Shown here piece by piece: positions 1 through 10,187 of a stretch of DNA of 64,000 nucleotides (position 1 is its first letter; every line of letters starts with the position of its first letter). The notes below the pieces were generated by a model, which worked only from the letters and a program-made list of their open reading frames with translations, did no database searches and had not been told where the DNA came from. The position numbers were made by a program, and so were the translations under genes. The stretch comes from Methylotenera oryzisoli (lineage in GTDB: Bacteria; Pseudomonadota; Gammaproteobacteria; Burkholderiales; Methylophilaceae), in the NCBI GenBank assembly GCA_945872425.1, contig CAMBZE010000002.1, forward strand, positions 1 through 64,000. Reading direction: 5' to 3'.

Positions 1-93
1 CGTTTGTCCGAAGGCTACGCCTTGAAAGCTTATGCACATCCCTGTAATGATTAATCCGCGAACACCCCAAGATTGCAATTTTTTGTGATCCAT
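1..93 (-). CDS. N-terminus of an unidentified exported protein (cut by window edge)
   Basis: An open frame of 31 codons reads off the left edge on the minus strand. It begins with ATG preceded by a clear GAGGA ribosome-binding site about 8 bases upstream. The residues look like a signal peptide: charged start (MDHKKLQSW), a hydrophobic stretch (GLIITGMCISF) and a small-residue end (GVAFGQT). It is therefore probably exported or envelope-associated, but the family cannot be told from this fragment. It is divergent from rpsT, with about 220 bases between them. In many betaproteobacteria murJ lies next to rpsT, but this N-terminus does not look like MurJ. Confidence 0.6.
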   Translation of the reverse strand, partial: MDHKKLQSWGVRGLIITGMCISFQGVAFGQT

Positions 94-228
94 TATAAAT
101 TCCTCAAAAAAACCTACGATAATCCAATATACTCACTGTGAATAACACACCATATCAGATGAAAAGTCAAATGAATTTATCATAATCGCGTTACTTTAAC
201 CATTGCGTCAATACTGCATTATTTTCAC

Positions 229-257
229 TTGCAATATATTTATAAAATAGCTATCAT
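229..257 (+). promoter_or_regulatory. Predicted sigma-70 promoter of rpsT
   Basis: TTGCAA (229-234) and TATCAT (252-257) are separated by 17 bases, and transcription would start near 264, about 48 bases before the rpsT start codon. Inferred from consensus only. The rest of the 94-311 gap is AT-rich with nothing else I can name; it must also carry the promoter of the divergent gene at the left edge. Confidence 0.5.
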
Positions 258-311
258 AGTGGGCTTCGTATTTTGAATAGCCTTTTAGGCAACTTTTAGG
301 AAAAAACACCG

Positions 312-575
312 ATGGCAAATACCGCACAAGCAAGAAAACGTGCTCGTCAAGCAGTTAAGCAACGTGCTCACAATGCAAGCTTGCGCTCTACTTTGCGCAC
401 AGCGATTAAAAAAATTATTAAAGCTGTAGAAGCTGGCGACAAGGCCGCTGCTACTGCTGCTTACAGCGAGAATGTAAGCGTGATTGACCGCATTGCGGAC
501 AAGCAAATCATTCACAAAAATAAAGCATCACGTCATAAAAGCCGCCTAAACGCAGCAATTAAAGCAATGGCATAA
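312..575 (+). CDS. rpsT: 30S ribosomal protein S20
   Basis: An 87-residue, very basic protein starting [13 protein letters not shown], the usual S20 start, and of the usual S20 length (about 87). S20 binds 16S rRNA early in assembly of the small ribosomal subunit. The start has a TAGGAA-type ribosome-binding site. The gene stands alone with its own promoter and a strong terminator directly after the stop codon, the usual single-gene arrangement for rpsT. ORF track entries on the other strand here are shadows. Confidence 0.98.
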   Translation: MANTAQARKRARQAVKQRAHNASLRSTLRTAIKKIIKAVEAGDKAAATAAYSENVSVIDRIADKQIIHKNKASRHKSRLNAAIKAMA

Positions 576-597
576 TTGATTGCTTCCAGCATAAATA

Positions 598-627
598 AAA
601 AAGCCGAACATCTGTTCGGCTTTTTTA
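598..627. terminator. Bidirectional intrinsic terminator between rpsT and purK
   Basis: The stem AGCCGAAC/GTTCGGCT is followed by a T-run on the plus strand and preceded by an A-run that is a T-run on the minus strand. It can therefore end both the rpsT transcript and the minus-strand purE-purK transcript. Confidence 0.9.
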
Positions 628-686
628 TTGCTGTCACCTTGACCAAATGGCAACGCGCTATCTAAATAAACTAATCTGCTATCAAA

Positions 687-1880
687 CTAGACCCCTATAT
701 TCAACTCTGAACGCACCTGCATTGCCTGCTTAATTGCCTCATCCCGACTTGCGTTAAGCACGGTAAAGTGACCCATTTTTCTACCATCCCGCGCCTCATG
801 CTTGCCATACAAATGCATTTTAAGTTGCGGATTGTTCAATGCAAGTAGCCATGCCGGTTCAGCTTGATGCCCAGTTTCAGCACCATTGGACCAAATATCA
901 CCTAGGATATTCACCATCACGGCCGGGCTATGCTGACGACTGCTACCTAATGGCAAGCCGGTCATAACGCGCACCTGCTGTTCAAATTGATTGGTAATAC
1001 AAGCATCAAGCGTATAGTGGCCAGAATTATGGGGGCGCGGTGCAATTTCATTGACTAATAATTCCCCGTCGCACACAAAAAACTCCACGCCTAAAACACC
1101 CGTATATTCCAACTTCTCGGCTACGCTAACTGCCAACTTTTGCGCACGGTGATTCACAGCATCGCTGCCACGTGCCGGCACAATAGAAACATCCAAAATA
1201 CCATTCAGATGACTATTCTCTGCTGTAGGAAAAGTGACCGCATGTCCATTCACATCGCGCGCCAGTACTACAGAGATTTCATAATCCAGTTTCAGCATTT
1301 TTTCTAAAACACATTCTTCTTGCGAAAACTCTGCAAAAGCCTGTTTGGCTTCACTTAAATTGGCAACACGTGCTTGGCCTTTGCCATCGTAACCAAATCT
1401 TGCTACTTTAAGAATGGCGGGGTAAATATCGCTATCATCTGCAGGCAAATCTGCTTCAGCATCAATCACTGCATATGGCGCCACCGGCAAGCCCGCATTC
1501 TTGAGAAAGTTTTTTTCACTGACACGATGCTGCGCAATCGCAACACTTTGTGCAGCGGGGCGAACAGGAATGGCTTGCGCCAAAGTCTCCAACGTTGCCG
1601 CAGGCACATTTTCAAATTCGGTGGTTACTGCCTGACAAGTCTCAACAATTTGCTTTAATGCAGCGGCATCATCATATTTTGCACAAATATGCACATCTGC
1701 AATCTTACCTGCGGGGCTATTTTTATCTGGATCTAACACCGTCACTTTATAACCCATTTCATGGGCGGCAATCACAAAAAAACGACCCAACTGGCCGCCG
1801 CCTAGCATACCCAGCATGGCGGGTGGCAAAATAACTGGGTGTTGATCCAAATTCTGTTGATCTATGTGTGAATGGTTCAT
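687..1880 (-). CDS. purK: N5-carboxyaminoimidazole ribonucleotide synthase
   Basis: A 397-residue ATP-grasp enzyme of purine synthesis. It carboxylates aminoimidazole ribonucleotide with ATP and bicarbonate to N5-CAIR, the substrate of PurE, which is encoded directly upstream. The nucleotide-binding start LGMLGGGQLGRFF is near residue 24, and the ATP-grasp metal and substrate region VNEIAPRPHNSGHYT is near residue 276. The start ATG has a poor ribosome-binding site, but the roughly 20 residues before the glycine-rich motif fit betaproteobacterial PurK. It is second in a purE-purK pair with a 64-base gap and ends at the bidirectional terminator shared with rpsT. Confidence 0.96.
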   Translation of the reverse strand: MNHSHIDQQNLDQHPVILPPAMLGMLGGGQLGRFFVIAAHEMGYKVTVLDPDKNSPAGKIADVHICAKYDDAAALKQIVETCQAVTTEFENVPAATLETLAQAIPVRPAAQSVAIAQHRVSEKNFLKNAGLPVAPYAVIDAEADLPADDSDIYPAILKVARFGYDGKGQARVANLSEAKQAFAEFSQEECVLEKMLKLDYEISVVLARDVNGHAVTFPTAENSHLNGILDVSIVPARGSDAVNHRAQKLAVSVAEKLEYTGVLGVEFFVCDGELLVNEIAPRPHNSGHYTLDACITNQFEQQVRVMTGLPLGSSRQHSPAVMVNILGDIWSNGAETGHQAEPAWLLALNNPQLKMHLYGKHEARDGRKMGHFTVLNASRDEAIKQAMQVRSELNIGV

Positions 1881-1944
1881 ATATTAAACGCTATTGAAAT
1901 TTTGTTTTTTTAACTGACGACTACCGATTAAAAACTACCAGTCT

Positions 1945-2445
1945 TCAAGGTTTGTCACTTAACTCCATGTTATGTACTTTTTCAGTTTGCTTTTTGCGAT
2001 AATCGGCAAGCTGTTTCGCCAAGTCTGCATCATGATTGGCAAGTATGGAAACAGCGAACAAGCCTGCATTCGCCGCCCCCGCATCGCCAATCGCAAAGGT
2101 TGCCACCGGGATGCCTTTGGGCATTTGCACGATAGATAGCAGTGAATCCTGCCCTTGCAGATGCTTGGATGGCACAGGCACCCCTAACACCGGTAATGTG
2201 GTTTTAGCTGCCACCATACCAGGCAGGTGCGCGGCACCACCAGCACCGGCGATGATTACTTGATAGCCTTCGCCTGCGGCATTCTCGGCAAACTGAAACA
2301 TTAAATCAGGGGTGCGATGTGCAGAAACAACTTTTGCTTCATAAGCTACACCAAAATCCGCTAACATTTGCGCAGCATTTTTCATTACGGGCCAGTCACT
2401 GTCTGACCCCATAATGATGGCTACTAATGGTTGATTGTTTGTCAC
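1945..2445 (-). CDS. purE: N5-carboxyaminoimidazole ribonucleotide mutase
   Basis: A 166-residue class I PurE. It converts N5-CAIR from PurK into CAIR in purine synthesis. Diagnostic motifs are IMGSDSDW near residue 11 and the glycine-rich [12 protein letters not shown] near residue 66. The frame begins with GTG preceded by AAAGGA at 6 bases. That GTG overlaps an out-of-frame ATG that is followed at once by TGA (ATGTGA), so the only ATG here cannot make PurE and GTG is the likely true start. The gene is first of the purE-purK pair and lies 75 bases downstream of proB. Confidence 0.96.
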   Translation of the reverse strand: MTNNQPLVAIIMGSDSDWPVMKNAAQMLADFGVAYEAKVVSAHRTPDLMFQFAENAAGEGYQVIIAGAGGAAHLPGMVAAKTTLPVLGVPVPSKHLQGQDSLLSIVQMPKGIPVATFAIGDAGAANAGLFAVSILANHDADLAKQLADYRKKQTEKVHNMELSDKP

Positions 2446-2520
2446 ATGCGTTCCTTTAAGCGATCTCTATATTCAAAAATTGATGACTAACACTGCGACT
2501 TCGACGCGATCTGCGTCCTA

Positions 2521-3654
2521 CTAAAGTAAAACCAAATTGTCACGATGAATCAGCTCAGCCTCATCCACATAACCCAATATCTCGGCTATTTCCTGGCTAG
2601 ATTTGCGCATAATTCTTGCCGTTTCACTTGCCGAATAGTTCACCAGGCCACGCGCGATTTCCTGACCGCTTTCATCCACGCAGGCAACTACGTCGCCGCG
2701 CTCAAAATAACCATCAACAGCTCTCACGCCGATTGGCAGCAGGCTTTTACCATCCGCTTTAAGCACTTTTACCGCCCCTGCATCTAACACTAATTTGCCT
2801 GACATACGCAAATGATCCGCAAGCCATTGTTTACGCGCAGCCGTTTTCATTTGCGTTGTTTCCAGATGCGTGCCGATTGCTTCACCGGCGCTCAATCGTA
2901 CCAACACGTCTTTTTCACGCCCTGATGCAATTACGGTATGCGCGCCGCTACGCGCAGCACGTTTTGCTGCCAATATCTTGGTTAGCATACCGCCAGTACC
3001 CACACTGCTGCCAGCACCGCCCGCCATTTGCTCTAGGGCGGCATCACCGGCAGTTGCATGTTGAATAAATGTTGCATTCGAATCTTTACGTGGGTCCGCA
3101 GAATATAAGCCGCGCTGGTCAGTCAAGATAACTAAAGCATCCGCTTCGATTAAGTTGGCAACCAATGAGCCCAAAGTATCATTATCCCCAAAACGAATTT
3201 CATCCGTTACTACGGTGTCGTTTTCATTGATAATTGGAATCACCTTCATATCCAGCAAGGTACGCAAGGTGCTACGCGCGTTAAGATAGCGCTTTCTATC
3301 TACCAGATCATCATGCGTCAGCAATACCTGTGCCGTATGTAGCTGATGCTGACTAAAGCAACTCTCATACATTTGCACCAAACCCATTTGACCCACTGCG
3401 GCTGCTGCTTGCAATTCATTGACGGCTGTTGGGCGTTTTTTCCAACCCAGCCTTTGCATGCCTTCAGCCACAGCACCGCTAGAAACCAATACCACCTGCT
3501 TACCTTGCCGTGCCAATGTTGCAATTTGTGCTGCCCAGGCAGCAATTGCAACACGATCCAAACCATTACCATTATTGGTAACAAGGCTAGAGCCAACCTT
3601 GACCACAATAACTTTAGCGTTATGAACTAGAGATTTAGAATCAGATGATGTCAT
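2521..3654 (-). CDS. proB: Glutamate 5-kinase
   Basis: A 377-residue enzyme for the first step of proline synthesis, phosphorylation of glutamate to glutamyl 5-phosphate, normally inhibited by proline. The amino-acid kinase domain runs from about residue 12 ([11 protein letters not shown]) to about 260 and includes INENDTV near residue 141 and GTGGMLTKI near 219. A C-terminal PUA domain follows (about 280-365), so it has the two-domain form of E. coli ProB. It begins 11 bases after obgE, so the rplU-rpmA-obgE-proB order probably forms one transcription unit. No proA is nearby in the window. Confidence 0.96.
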   Translation of the reverse strand: MTSSDSKSLVHNAKVIVVKVGSSLVTNNGNGLDRVAIAAWAAQIATLARQGKQVVLVSSGAVAEGMQRLGWKKRPTAVNELQAAAAVGQMGLVQMYESCFSQHQLHTAQVLLTHDDLVDRKRYLNARSTLRTLLDMKVIPIINENDTVVTDEIRFGDNDTLGSLVANLIEADALVILTDQRGLYSADPRKDSNATFIQHATAGDAALEQMAGGAGSSVGTGGMLTKILAAKRAARSGAHTVIASGREKDVLVRLSAGEAIGTHLETTQMKTAARKQWLADHLRMSGKLVLDAGAVKVLKADGKSLLPIGVRAVDGYFERGDVVACVDESGQEIARGLVNYSASETARIMRKSSQEIAEILGYVDEAELIHRDNLVLL

Positions 3655-3665
3655 TCTCGGTATCT

Positions 3666-4780
<1,115 letters not shown>

Positions 4781-4798
4781 CTTGAATCTTCGTAAATA

Positions 4799-5056
4799 TT
4801 AAGCTGGAATGATATTCACAGTTTTACGTTTTAATGCGCCTTTAACAGTAAAGCTCACTTTACCATCAGCTTTAGCGTACAAGGTGTGATCTTTACCCAT
4901 GCCAACGTTTTCACCAGCGTGCATTTTAGTACCGCGCTGACGCACGATGATACTGCCGGCTGAAACCACTTGCTCACCAAAGGCTTTAACGCCCAAGCGC
5001 TGTGAATGTGAGTCGCGACCGTTACGTGAACTACCGCCTGCTTTTTTGTGTGCCAT
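4799..5056 (-). CDS. rpmA: 50S ribosomal protein L27
   Basis: An 85-residue basic protein starting [16 protein letters not shown], the highly conserved L27 N-terminus that reaches toward the peptidyl-transferase centre. Length matches the family. It follows rplU by 41 bases on the same strand, the near-universal rplU-rpmA pair, and is followed by a terminator. Confidence 0.98.
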   Translation of the reverse strand: MAHKKAGGSSRNGRDSHSQRLGVKAFGEQVVSAGSIIVRQRGTKMHAGENVGMGKDHTLYAKADGKVSFTVKGALKRKTVNIIPA

Positions 5057-5097
5057 GATTTAATCCTTAATTCTTTAGCTGCTAATTTAGCAGCGCG

Positions 5098-5412
5098 TTA
5101 TTTAGACTTAATAGTATCAATTTGAATTTCAGTAAAACTTTGGCGATGGCCTTGTGTTTTACGATAATGTTTACGACGACGGAATTTGAAAATCATCACT
5201 TTATCACCACGACCATGTGAAAGCACGGTTGCTTTTACGGTTGCACCTTTAATGATAGGTGAGCCAATGGTTGTTTGGTCGCCATCTGAAACCATTAAAA
5301 TTTGATCCAGCGTTACAATGCCGCCAACTTCAACTTCTAATTTTTCAACTTTCAATTTCTCGCCAGGAATGACGCGATATTGTTTACCACCAGTTTTGAT
5401 TACTGCATACAT
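5098..5412 (-). CDS. rplU: 50S ribosomal protein L21
   Basis: A 104-residue L21 starting [20 protein letters not shown], with the conserved C-terminal [14 protein letters not shown] segment that contacts 23S rRNA. An AAAGG ribosome-binding site lies 5 bases before the ATG. First gene of the rplU-rpmA-obgE-proB run; its promoter faces that of ispB across a 214-base gap. Confidence 0.98.
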   Translation of the reverse strand: MYAVIKTGGKQYRVIPGEKLKVEKLEVEVGGIVTLDQILMVSDGDQTTIGSPIIKGATVKATVLSHGRGDKVMIFKFRRRKHYRKTQGHRQSFTEIQIDTIKSK

Positions 5413-5449
5413 GATTATGCCTTTAACTCATACTTCAAAAGAATCGCGC

Positions 5450-5477
5450 ATTATACGCAAAATATCACGCAAAGCAA
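5450..5477 (-). promoter_or_regulatory. Predicted sigma-70 promoter of rplU-rpmA
   Basis: On the minus strand TTGCTT (5477-5472) and a perfect TATAAT (5455-5450) are 16 bases apart, putting the transcript start about 30 bases before the rplU start codon. Confidence 0.6.
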
Positions 5478-5590
5478 ATCATAATCTGAAGCAAATATAA
5501 AAAAATATAACAATCTATTTGAGTTTGAAATTATCTCACGCAATGTGATCAAAACTACACCGCTACTTTCATAAAAATTAAAGTTCGCTG

Positions 5591-5599
5591 TGCTAGAAT
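5591..5599 (+). promoter_or_regulatory. Predicted extended -10 promoter of ispB
   Basis: TGCTAGAAT is an extended -10 element (TG, one base, TAGAAT) about 28 bases before the ispB GTG. No convincing -35 box is present, as is usual for promoters of this type. Confidence 0.45.
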
Positions 5600-5626
5600 A
5601 ATCGCTCATTTTTTGAGCCTAGCAAC

Positions 5627-6595
5627 GTGACATTAAGCATTATTCAATCCTGTATCGCCGACGATATGCACATGGTAGATGGCGTCATCCGCCAATCTCT
5701 ACACTCCGAGGTCGCCCTCGTTAATCAGGTTGCTGACTATATCGTCAATAGTGGCGGTAAGCGCCTGCGCCCAATGCTGGTTTTATTATCCGCTGGATTG
5801 TTTGGCAAAATTCAGCCTCAACACCACCAACTTGCTGCCGTGGTTGAATTTATTCATACCGCCACTTTATTACATGATGACGTCGTGGATGCATCATCGA
5901 AACGGCGCGGGCAAAACACAGCCAACGCGCTATTTGGTAACGCAGCCAGCGTGCTGGTTGGCGACTTTGTATATTCCCGCGCGTTCCAAATGATGGTTTC
6001 CGTACAAAATATGCGCGTAATGGAAGTGTTAAGTAGCGCCACCAACGTGATTGCAGAGGGCGAAGTATTGCAATTGCTGAATGTGCACAATGCTGACATT
6101 ACTGATGATGCCTATTTGCAGGTCATCCACTATAAAACCGCTAAACTATTTGAAGCTGCAACACGTTTAGGGGCCATTATCAGCAATGCCAGCGCGCATG
6201 ATGAAGCCTCACTTACCGTATATGGGATGCACCTGGGCACCGCATTTCAACTCATTGATGACATGCTTGATTTAAGTGGCAATAGCGACGCCATTGGCAA
6301 AAACCTGGGCGATGACTTGGCTGAAGGCAAGCCGACATTACCATTGCTCTACGCAATGCGTAATAGTAACGCGGCACAAAGCCAGATGATTCGAAACGCA
6401 ATCGAGCAAGGCGGGTTGGAGCATTTGCCTCAAGTCATTGAAGCTGTGAAGAATTCTGGTGCGCTCGAGCACGTTAAAAAACTCGCTGAAGCCGAAACAA
6501 CTATATGTCGCTCAGCAATTGCACACTTTCCTGAATCAAAATTTAAGCAGGCATTGATTGAATTAACAAACTTCGCGGTAAACAGAAGTTTTTAA
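5627..6595 (+). CDS. ispB: Octaprenyl diphosphate synthase
   Basis: A 322-residue trans-prenyltransferase (E. coli IspB is 323). It extends farnesyl diphosphate with isopentenyl diphosphate to make the ubiquinone side chain. The first aspartate-rich motif is LLHDDVVD near residue 83 and the second is LIDDMLD near residue 208; GGKRLRPML near 43 binds substrate. The frame starts with GTG. Product chain length cannot be read from sequence by eye, so octaprenyl is inferred from similarity to IspB. It is divergent from rplU, the conserved proteobacterial neighbourhood. Confidence 0.93.
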   Translation: MTLSIIQSCIADDMHMVDGVIRQSLHSEVALVNQVADYIVNSGGKRLRPMLVLLSAGLFGKIQPQHHQLAAVVEFIHTATLLHDDVVDASSKRRGQNTANALFGNAASVLVGDFVYSRAFQMMVSVQNMRVMEVLSSATNVIAEGEVLQLLNVHNADITDDAYLQVIHYKTAKLFEAATRLGAIISNASAHDEASLTVYGMHLGTAFQLIDDMLDLSGNSDAIGKNLGDDLAEGKPTLPLLYAMRNSNAAQSQMIRNAIEQGGLEHLPQVIEAVKNSGALEHVKKLAEAETTICRSAIAHFPESKFKQALIELTNFAVNRSF

Positions 6596-6627
6596 TTCTG
6601 CTTTAGGGAAGCATTACTTGGATGAAA

Positions 6628-6999
6628 TTAATTCAAAGTGATTTTCTCGCCACTATCCGCATGGTAGTAACTTAAATGCGCGTAATTATTGGTGCCAGCC
6701 GTGAGCGAGCCATCAAACAAGGATTTCCCGTCAACATCAACAACCGCGTATCCATTATGATACAAGGTAACCTCTGCAAGTTTTGGTGCTTTTGCTGAAC
6801 TTTGACGCATGGCAAAGCTGATGCAGTTTTCTTCTTCTGCCTCTGAATATACTTCCCAATCCTGTCCGCCTACCAATTGAGATAACCAACTTGGCAGATC
6901 GACCTCTACGCGGCAAATAATAGGCTCATCCCATTCTGGGTGATGTACCTCTGCCTGCATAAACTCCATTGCGTTTAGTTGATTAGTCATTTCTGTCAC
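6628..6999 (-). CDS. Small protein of unknown function
   Basis: I do not recognise this 123-residue acidic protein. The ORF track starts it at 7071, but a GTG at 6999 with an AGAGGGG ribosome-binding site 7 bases upstream is the better start (VTEMTNQLNAMEF). It has no signal peptide or membrane segment. The middle is rich in acidic residues (YSEAEEENC) and the C-terminal half reads like a beta-strand fold (VTLYHNGYAVVDVDGKSLFDG). It is convergent with ispB and divergent from pilD. Codon use resembles its neighbours, so it is probably a native lineage-specific gene. Confidence 0.65.
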   Translation of the reverse strand: MTEMTNQLNAMEFMQAEVHHPEWDEPIICRVEVDLPSWLSQLVGGQDWEVYSEAEEENCISFAMRQSSAKAPKLAEVTLYHNGYAVVDVDGKSLFDGSLTAGTNNYAHLSYYHADSGEKITLN

Positions 7000-7218
7000 C
7001 CTATTCCCCTCTTGCTGATATGCCATCATTATAATATTGATTACAATGTTTACTGCCATTAGTTGTGGCATTGTTGGTAAATTTCAAGTGGTGTTTTCAA
7101 ATCGCACCTAAACCAAGTCTGTTGCCATAGCGGCTTAACGATGCGATGATGCGTTTAGTTTACCTATTATTTAACGGCAGCTTCGCTTAAACAATCAGAC
7201 TAGCACCAAAAATTTTTT

Positions 7219-8088
7219 ATGCCCAATTCATTGATAGAGCTATCGAACATACTGCAACAAAACGGTGTCATCTTTGTCGCTGTGTCTACAATTTTTGGTT
7301 TAATGGTCGGCAGCTTTTTAAACGTAGTGATTTATCGAATGCCCAAGATGATGGAGCAGGAATGGCACAACAACTGTCTTGAGCTGCAAGGCAAGGCTAC
7401 CCCATCACAGGCACCGTTCTCACTATCCCAACCGCGCTCCGCCTGCCCTAATTGCGGACACAAAATTAGCGCGCTGGAAAACATCCCTATCATCAGCTAC
7501 CTAGCATTAATGGGAAAATGTCGCGGATGCAAAACGCCAATCAGCGCCCGTTACCCGCTCATTGAGGCACTCACCGGCGCTTTAATTGGCTTGATTAGCT
7601 GGAAGTTTGGGGCCAGCAGTGCCACAATTTTCGCCTGGCTTTTTACTTTTGCGCTCATTGCGCTGACTTTTATTGATTTTGATACGCAACTATTACCAGA
7701 CGACATCACGCTGCCCCTGCTATGGCTAGGGTTGTTGTTTAACTTGAATTTTGGCTTTACCGATTTAAAATCGGCAGTCATCGGTGCCGTGGCGGGATAT
7801 TTAATATTATGGTCAGTTTATTGGCTGTTTAAGCACATAACTGGCAAAGAGGGGATGGGTTACGGCGACTTCAAATTACTCGCAGCGATTGGGGCGTGGT
7901 TTGGCTGGGAGCTGCTTCCGGCAGTTATTTTGCTGTCTTCGACTTTAGCTGCAATTATCGGCATTGCTTTAATCGTACTGAAAAAACGTGTCAAAGAAGA
8001 AGCGATGCCATTTGGTCCATTTTTAGCCATTGCTGGCATTGTTGCCCTGTTTTTTGAGCAACAGCTTACCACTATTTACTTGCCATAA
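7219..8088 (+). CDS. pilD: Type IV prepilin leader peptidase / N-methyltransferase
   Basis: A 289-residue integral membrane enzyme that cleaves and N-methylates type IV pilins and type II secretion pseudopilins. The cytoplasmic methyltransferase loop has two zinc-type pairs, CPNC (near residue 75) and CRGC (near 98). The aspartyl protease residues lie in FIDFDTQLLPD (near 154) and GYGDFKLL (near 215). About seven to eight hydrophobic segments follow. No good ribosome-binding site is visible before the ATG. Its usual partners pilB and pilC are not in the window; coaE begins 6 bases after its stop. Confidence 0.95.
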   Translation: MPNSLIELSNILQQNGVIFVAVSTIFGLMVGSFLNVVIYRMPKMMEQEWHNNCLELQGKATPSQAPFSLSQPRSACPNCGHKISALENIPIISYLALMGKCRGCKTPISARYPLIEALTGALIGLISWKFGASSATIFAWLFTFALIALTFIDFDTQLLPDDITLPLLWLGLLFNLNFGFTDLKSAVIGAVAGYLILWSVYWLFKHITGKEGMGYGDFKLLAAIGAWFGWELLPAVILLSSTLAAIIGIALIVLKKRVKEEAMPFGPFLAIAGIVALFFEQQLTTIYLP

Positions 8089-8093
8089 AACCA

Positions 8094-8711
8094 ATGATCA
8101 TCATTGCACTCACCGGCGGCATAGGCTCCGGAAAAACCGAAGCCTCTAGGCAGTTTGCCAAACTTGGCGTACCAGTGGTGGATACCGACATCATTGCCCA
8201 TGAGTTAACGCAGATTGGCGAACCTACCCTCGCCGAAATCGGACGTATTTTCGGCACCCATTTTCTAAATACTGATGGCTCGCTCAACCGCGCCAAGCTG
8301 CGCGCCCATATACTTAACGACTCCGCCGAACGACTTAAACTTGAAGCCTTGCTTCACCCTGCCATTCATGACCGCGCGATAAAATTACTGACCGACAATC
8401 AAAACCGGCTACATCCAGCCTATCAAGTTTTAGTCGTTCCCTTGTTATTTGAAAGCAATCATTACCAAGCAATGGTGAACAAAACATTGGCGATTGATTG
8501 TGATGAAAGTTTACAAATCCAGCGCGTAATCGCACGTAGTCAATTAACAGAATCGACAGTAAAAGCAATCATGGCGACACAAACAAACCGAGCAACTCGG
8601 TTAAGACTTGCGGATGAGGTCGTAGAAAATAACGGCTCAGTTGAAGAGTTGGCAGAAAAAATTAACAAATTACATAATAAATTCATTAAAACTTGCATAG
8701 TTAGCAAATAA
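8094..8711 (+). CDS. coaE: Dephospho-CoA kinase
   Basis: A 205-residue P-loop kinase catalysing the last step of coenzyme A synthesis, phosphorylation of the ribose 3' hydroxyl of dephospho-CoA. The P-loop ALTGGIGSGKTEAS lies at residues 5-18, DTDIIAHEL near 31 and LHPAIHD near 84, all typical of CoaE. It follows pilD at 5 bases, so the two are co-transcribed, and it precedes zapD, the conserved pilD-coaE-zapD order of beta- and gammaproteobacteria. Confidence 0.96.
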   Translation: MIIIALTGGIGSGKTEASRQFAKLGVPVVDTDIIAHELTQIGEPTLAEIGRIFGTHFLNTDGSLNRAKLRAHILNDSAERLKLEALLHPAIHDRAIKLLTDNQNRLHPAYQVLVVPLLFESNHYQAMVNKTLAIDCDESLQIQRVIARSQLTESTVKAIMATQTNRATRLRLADEVVENNGSVEELAEKINKLHNKFIKTCIVSK

Positions 8712-8814
8712 ATTGAATAATTCAGTTCAACTTTTAACGCACATCTAACTTTGCTACTTACAAACCCATATTTGGATTTGGCGAGGCGCTACTTGAGCGA
8801 ATACGTTATAAACT

Positions 8815-9573
8815 ATGCCTAGTTACGATTATCCTTTTAATGAGCGCATACGCACACTGCTGCGCGTGGAGGATTTGTTTGCCAAAGTTTTGTATAACGT
8901 AGAGGCCGGTCATGAATATCAACATCACTGTGCGCTGCTCACGTTGCTGCAAATTTTAGATGTGGTTGATCGCGCCGAGCTCAAATTAGATTTACTGCAA
9001 GAGCTGGATCGTCAAAAAACAGCTTTGCGATTGCTCGTTGGCAATCCGGCCATTGTGGCGGATACACTAGAAGCTACTCTGGCTGACATTGAAGTTGCCG
9101 TTGAGCCACTGCGTGCTGAAACAAGCAAGCTGGGGCAGATATTAAGAGCAAATGAGTGGTTAATGAGTATCAAGCAACGCGCCGGCATTCCTGGCGGTAT
9201 CTGCGAGTTTGATGTGCCCTCGTATCATTATTGGCTAGGCCTTGGCGAAGCCAAACGCAGGCAGGATCTGGATGCCTGGCTCAAGCCCCTCATCCCCATG
9301 CAGCAAGCTATCGTGATTATTTTACGTATTCTGCGCGGCAGTGGTACAACCAGCAAATTAGTCGCAAGCAATGGTGTTTACCAACAAATGCTTGCTGGCG
9401 CCAAACCCGCGCAAATGTTGAAAATTGAAATCGCAGATGAGCTCCCCTGTTTTCCTGAAGTAAGCGCTAACAAATATGCGATTAACATACGATTCAATGT
9501 GCTTGATTGCTCACAAAAACCGCAAAAATATGAGGAAGACGTTAAATTTTCTCTGACGTTATGTAACTTATAG
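8815..9573 (+). CDS. zapD: Cell division protein ZapD
   Basis: A 252-residue cytosolic protein of the ZapD/YacF family (formerly DUF1342), which binds the FtsZ C-terminal peptide and bundles FtsZ filaments at midcell. The N-terminus YPFNERIRTLLRVEDLF and the LLQELDRQK helix near residue 63 are typical. Its partner FtsZ is encoded about 39 kb away in this window. The 103-base gap after coaE holds nothing I recognise. The small zinc protein YacG, which often sits beside coaE and zapD, is absent here. Confidence 0.92.
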   Translation: MPSYDYPFNERIRTLLRVEDLFAKVLYNVEAGHEYQHHCALLTLLQILDVVDRAELKLDLLQELDRQKTALRLLVGNPAIVADTLEATLADIEVAVEPLRAETSKLGQILRANEWLMSIKQRAGIPGGICEFDVPSYHYWLGLGEAKRRQDLDAWLKPLIPMQQAIVIILRILRGSGTTSKLVASNGVYQQMLAGAKPAQMLKIEIADELPCFPEVSANKYAINIRFNVLDCSQKPQKYEEDVKFSLTLCNL

Positions 9574-9628
9574 TTGGATATAGCCCCCTCAAATTGATTA
9601 CACCATTATTTATTTGAAGGAATTACTT

Positions 9629-10168
9629 ATGAGCCACTCCACACTCAAATCTCTTGCGCACCACGCCTTAACATTAACGTTAGCAACTTGTGCTATTTTC
9701 GCATCTGCCAAAGAGGCAACTCCGGTTCAAAAAGCGCTAACAAGCAAAAATACCGTGTCCATACAAAATGCATGGGTGCGCTCTACTAGGGCAGGGCAAG
9801 ATGTAGGCGCTGCCTACATGACGCTTATCAGCAAACAAGATGCTGTCCTGGTGCAAGTGGAAAGCAATGTCACTAAAAGCATTGAAATTCATAGCATGGT
9901 GATGCAAAAAGGTGTGATGAAAATGCGTATGCTGGAAACATTAGCGCTGACTGCAGATAAACCATACAAATTGGAGCCGGGCGGCTTTCATTTAATGCTA
10001 TTTGATTTAGCAAAACCGCTTAAAGAAGGTGAGCAAGTAAATTTTGAACTCACTTTTAAAGATAAAGATAACGTTAAATTCAAACAAAATATTAACGTAC
10101 CGATACAAACTTCAGTCAATGGTAACGACAGAAACCCTCATGAAGGACACCACGAACACCATCACTAA
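9629..10168 (+). CDS. Periplasmic copper chaperone, PCuAC family
   Basis: A 179-residue exported protein. The ORF track uses a TTG at 9614, but the ATG at 9629 has AAGGA 7 bases upstream and begins a good signal peptide (hydrophobic LTLTLATCAIFASA). The mature part is the PCuAC (formerly DUF461) fold. It carries the Met/His copper(I) ligand pattern EIHSMVMQKGVMKM near residues 89-102 and GGFHLMLFD near 123. The family delivers copper to cytochrome oxidase CuA. The C-terminus ends in a histidine-rich tail (HEGHHEHHH) that could bind copper as well. No Sco or oxidase genes are adjacent. Confidence 0.88.
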   Translation: MSHSTLKSLAHHALTLTLATCAIFASAKEATPVQKALTSKNTVSIQNAWVRSTRAGQDVGAAYMTLISKQDAVLVQVESNVTKSIEIHSMVMQKGVMKMRMLETLALTADKPYKLEPGGFHLMLFDLAKPLKEGEQVNFELTFKDKDNVKFKQNINVPIQTSVNGNDRNPHEGHHEHHH

Positions 10169-10187
10169 ACGCACATAAACTTGTGTT

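Noticed and set aside
2500-2520. GACGC-N5-GCGTC stem after proB as a terminator
   Set aside because: The stem is only 5 bp and no T-run follows on the minus strand.
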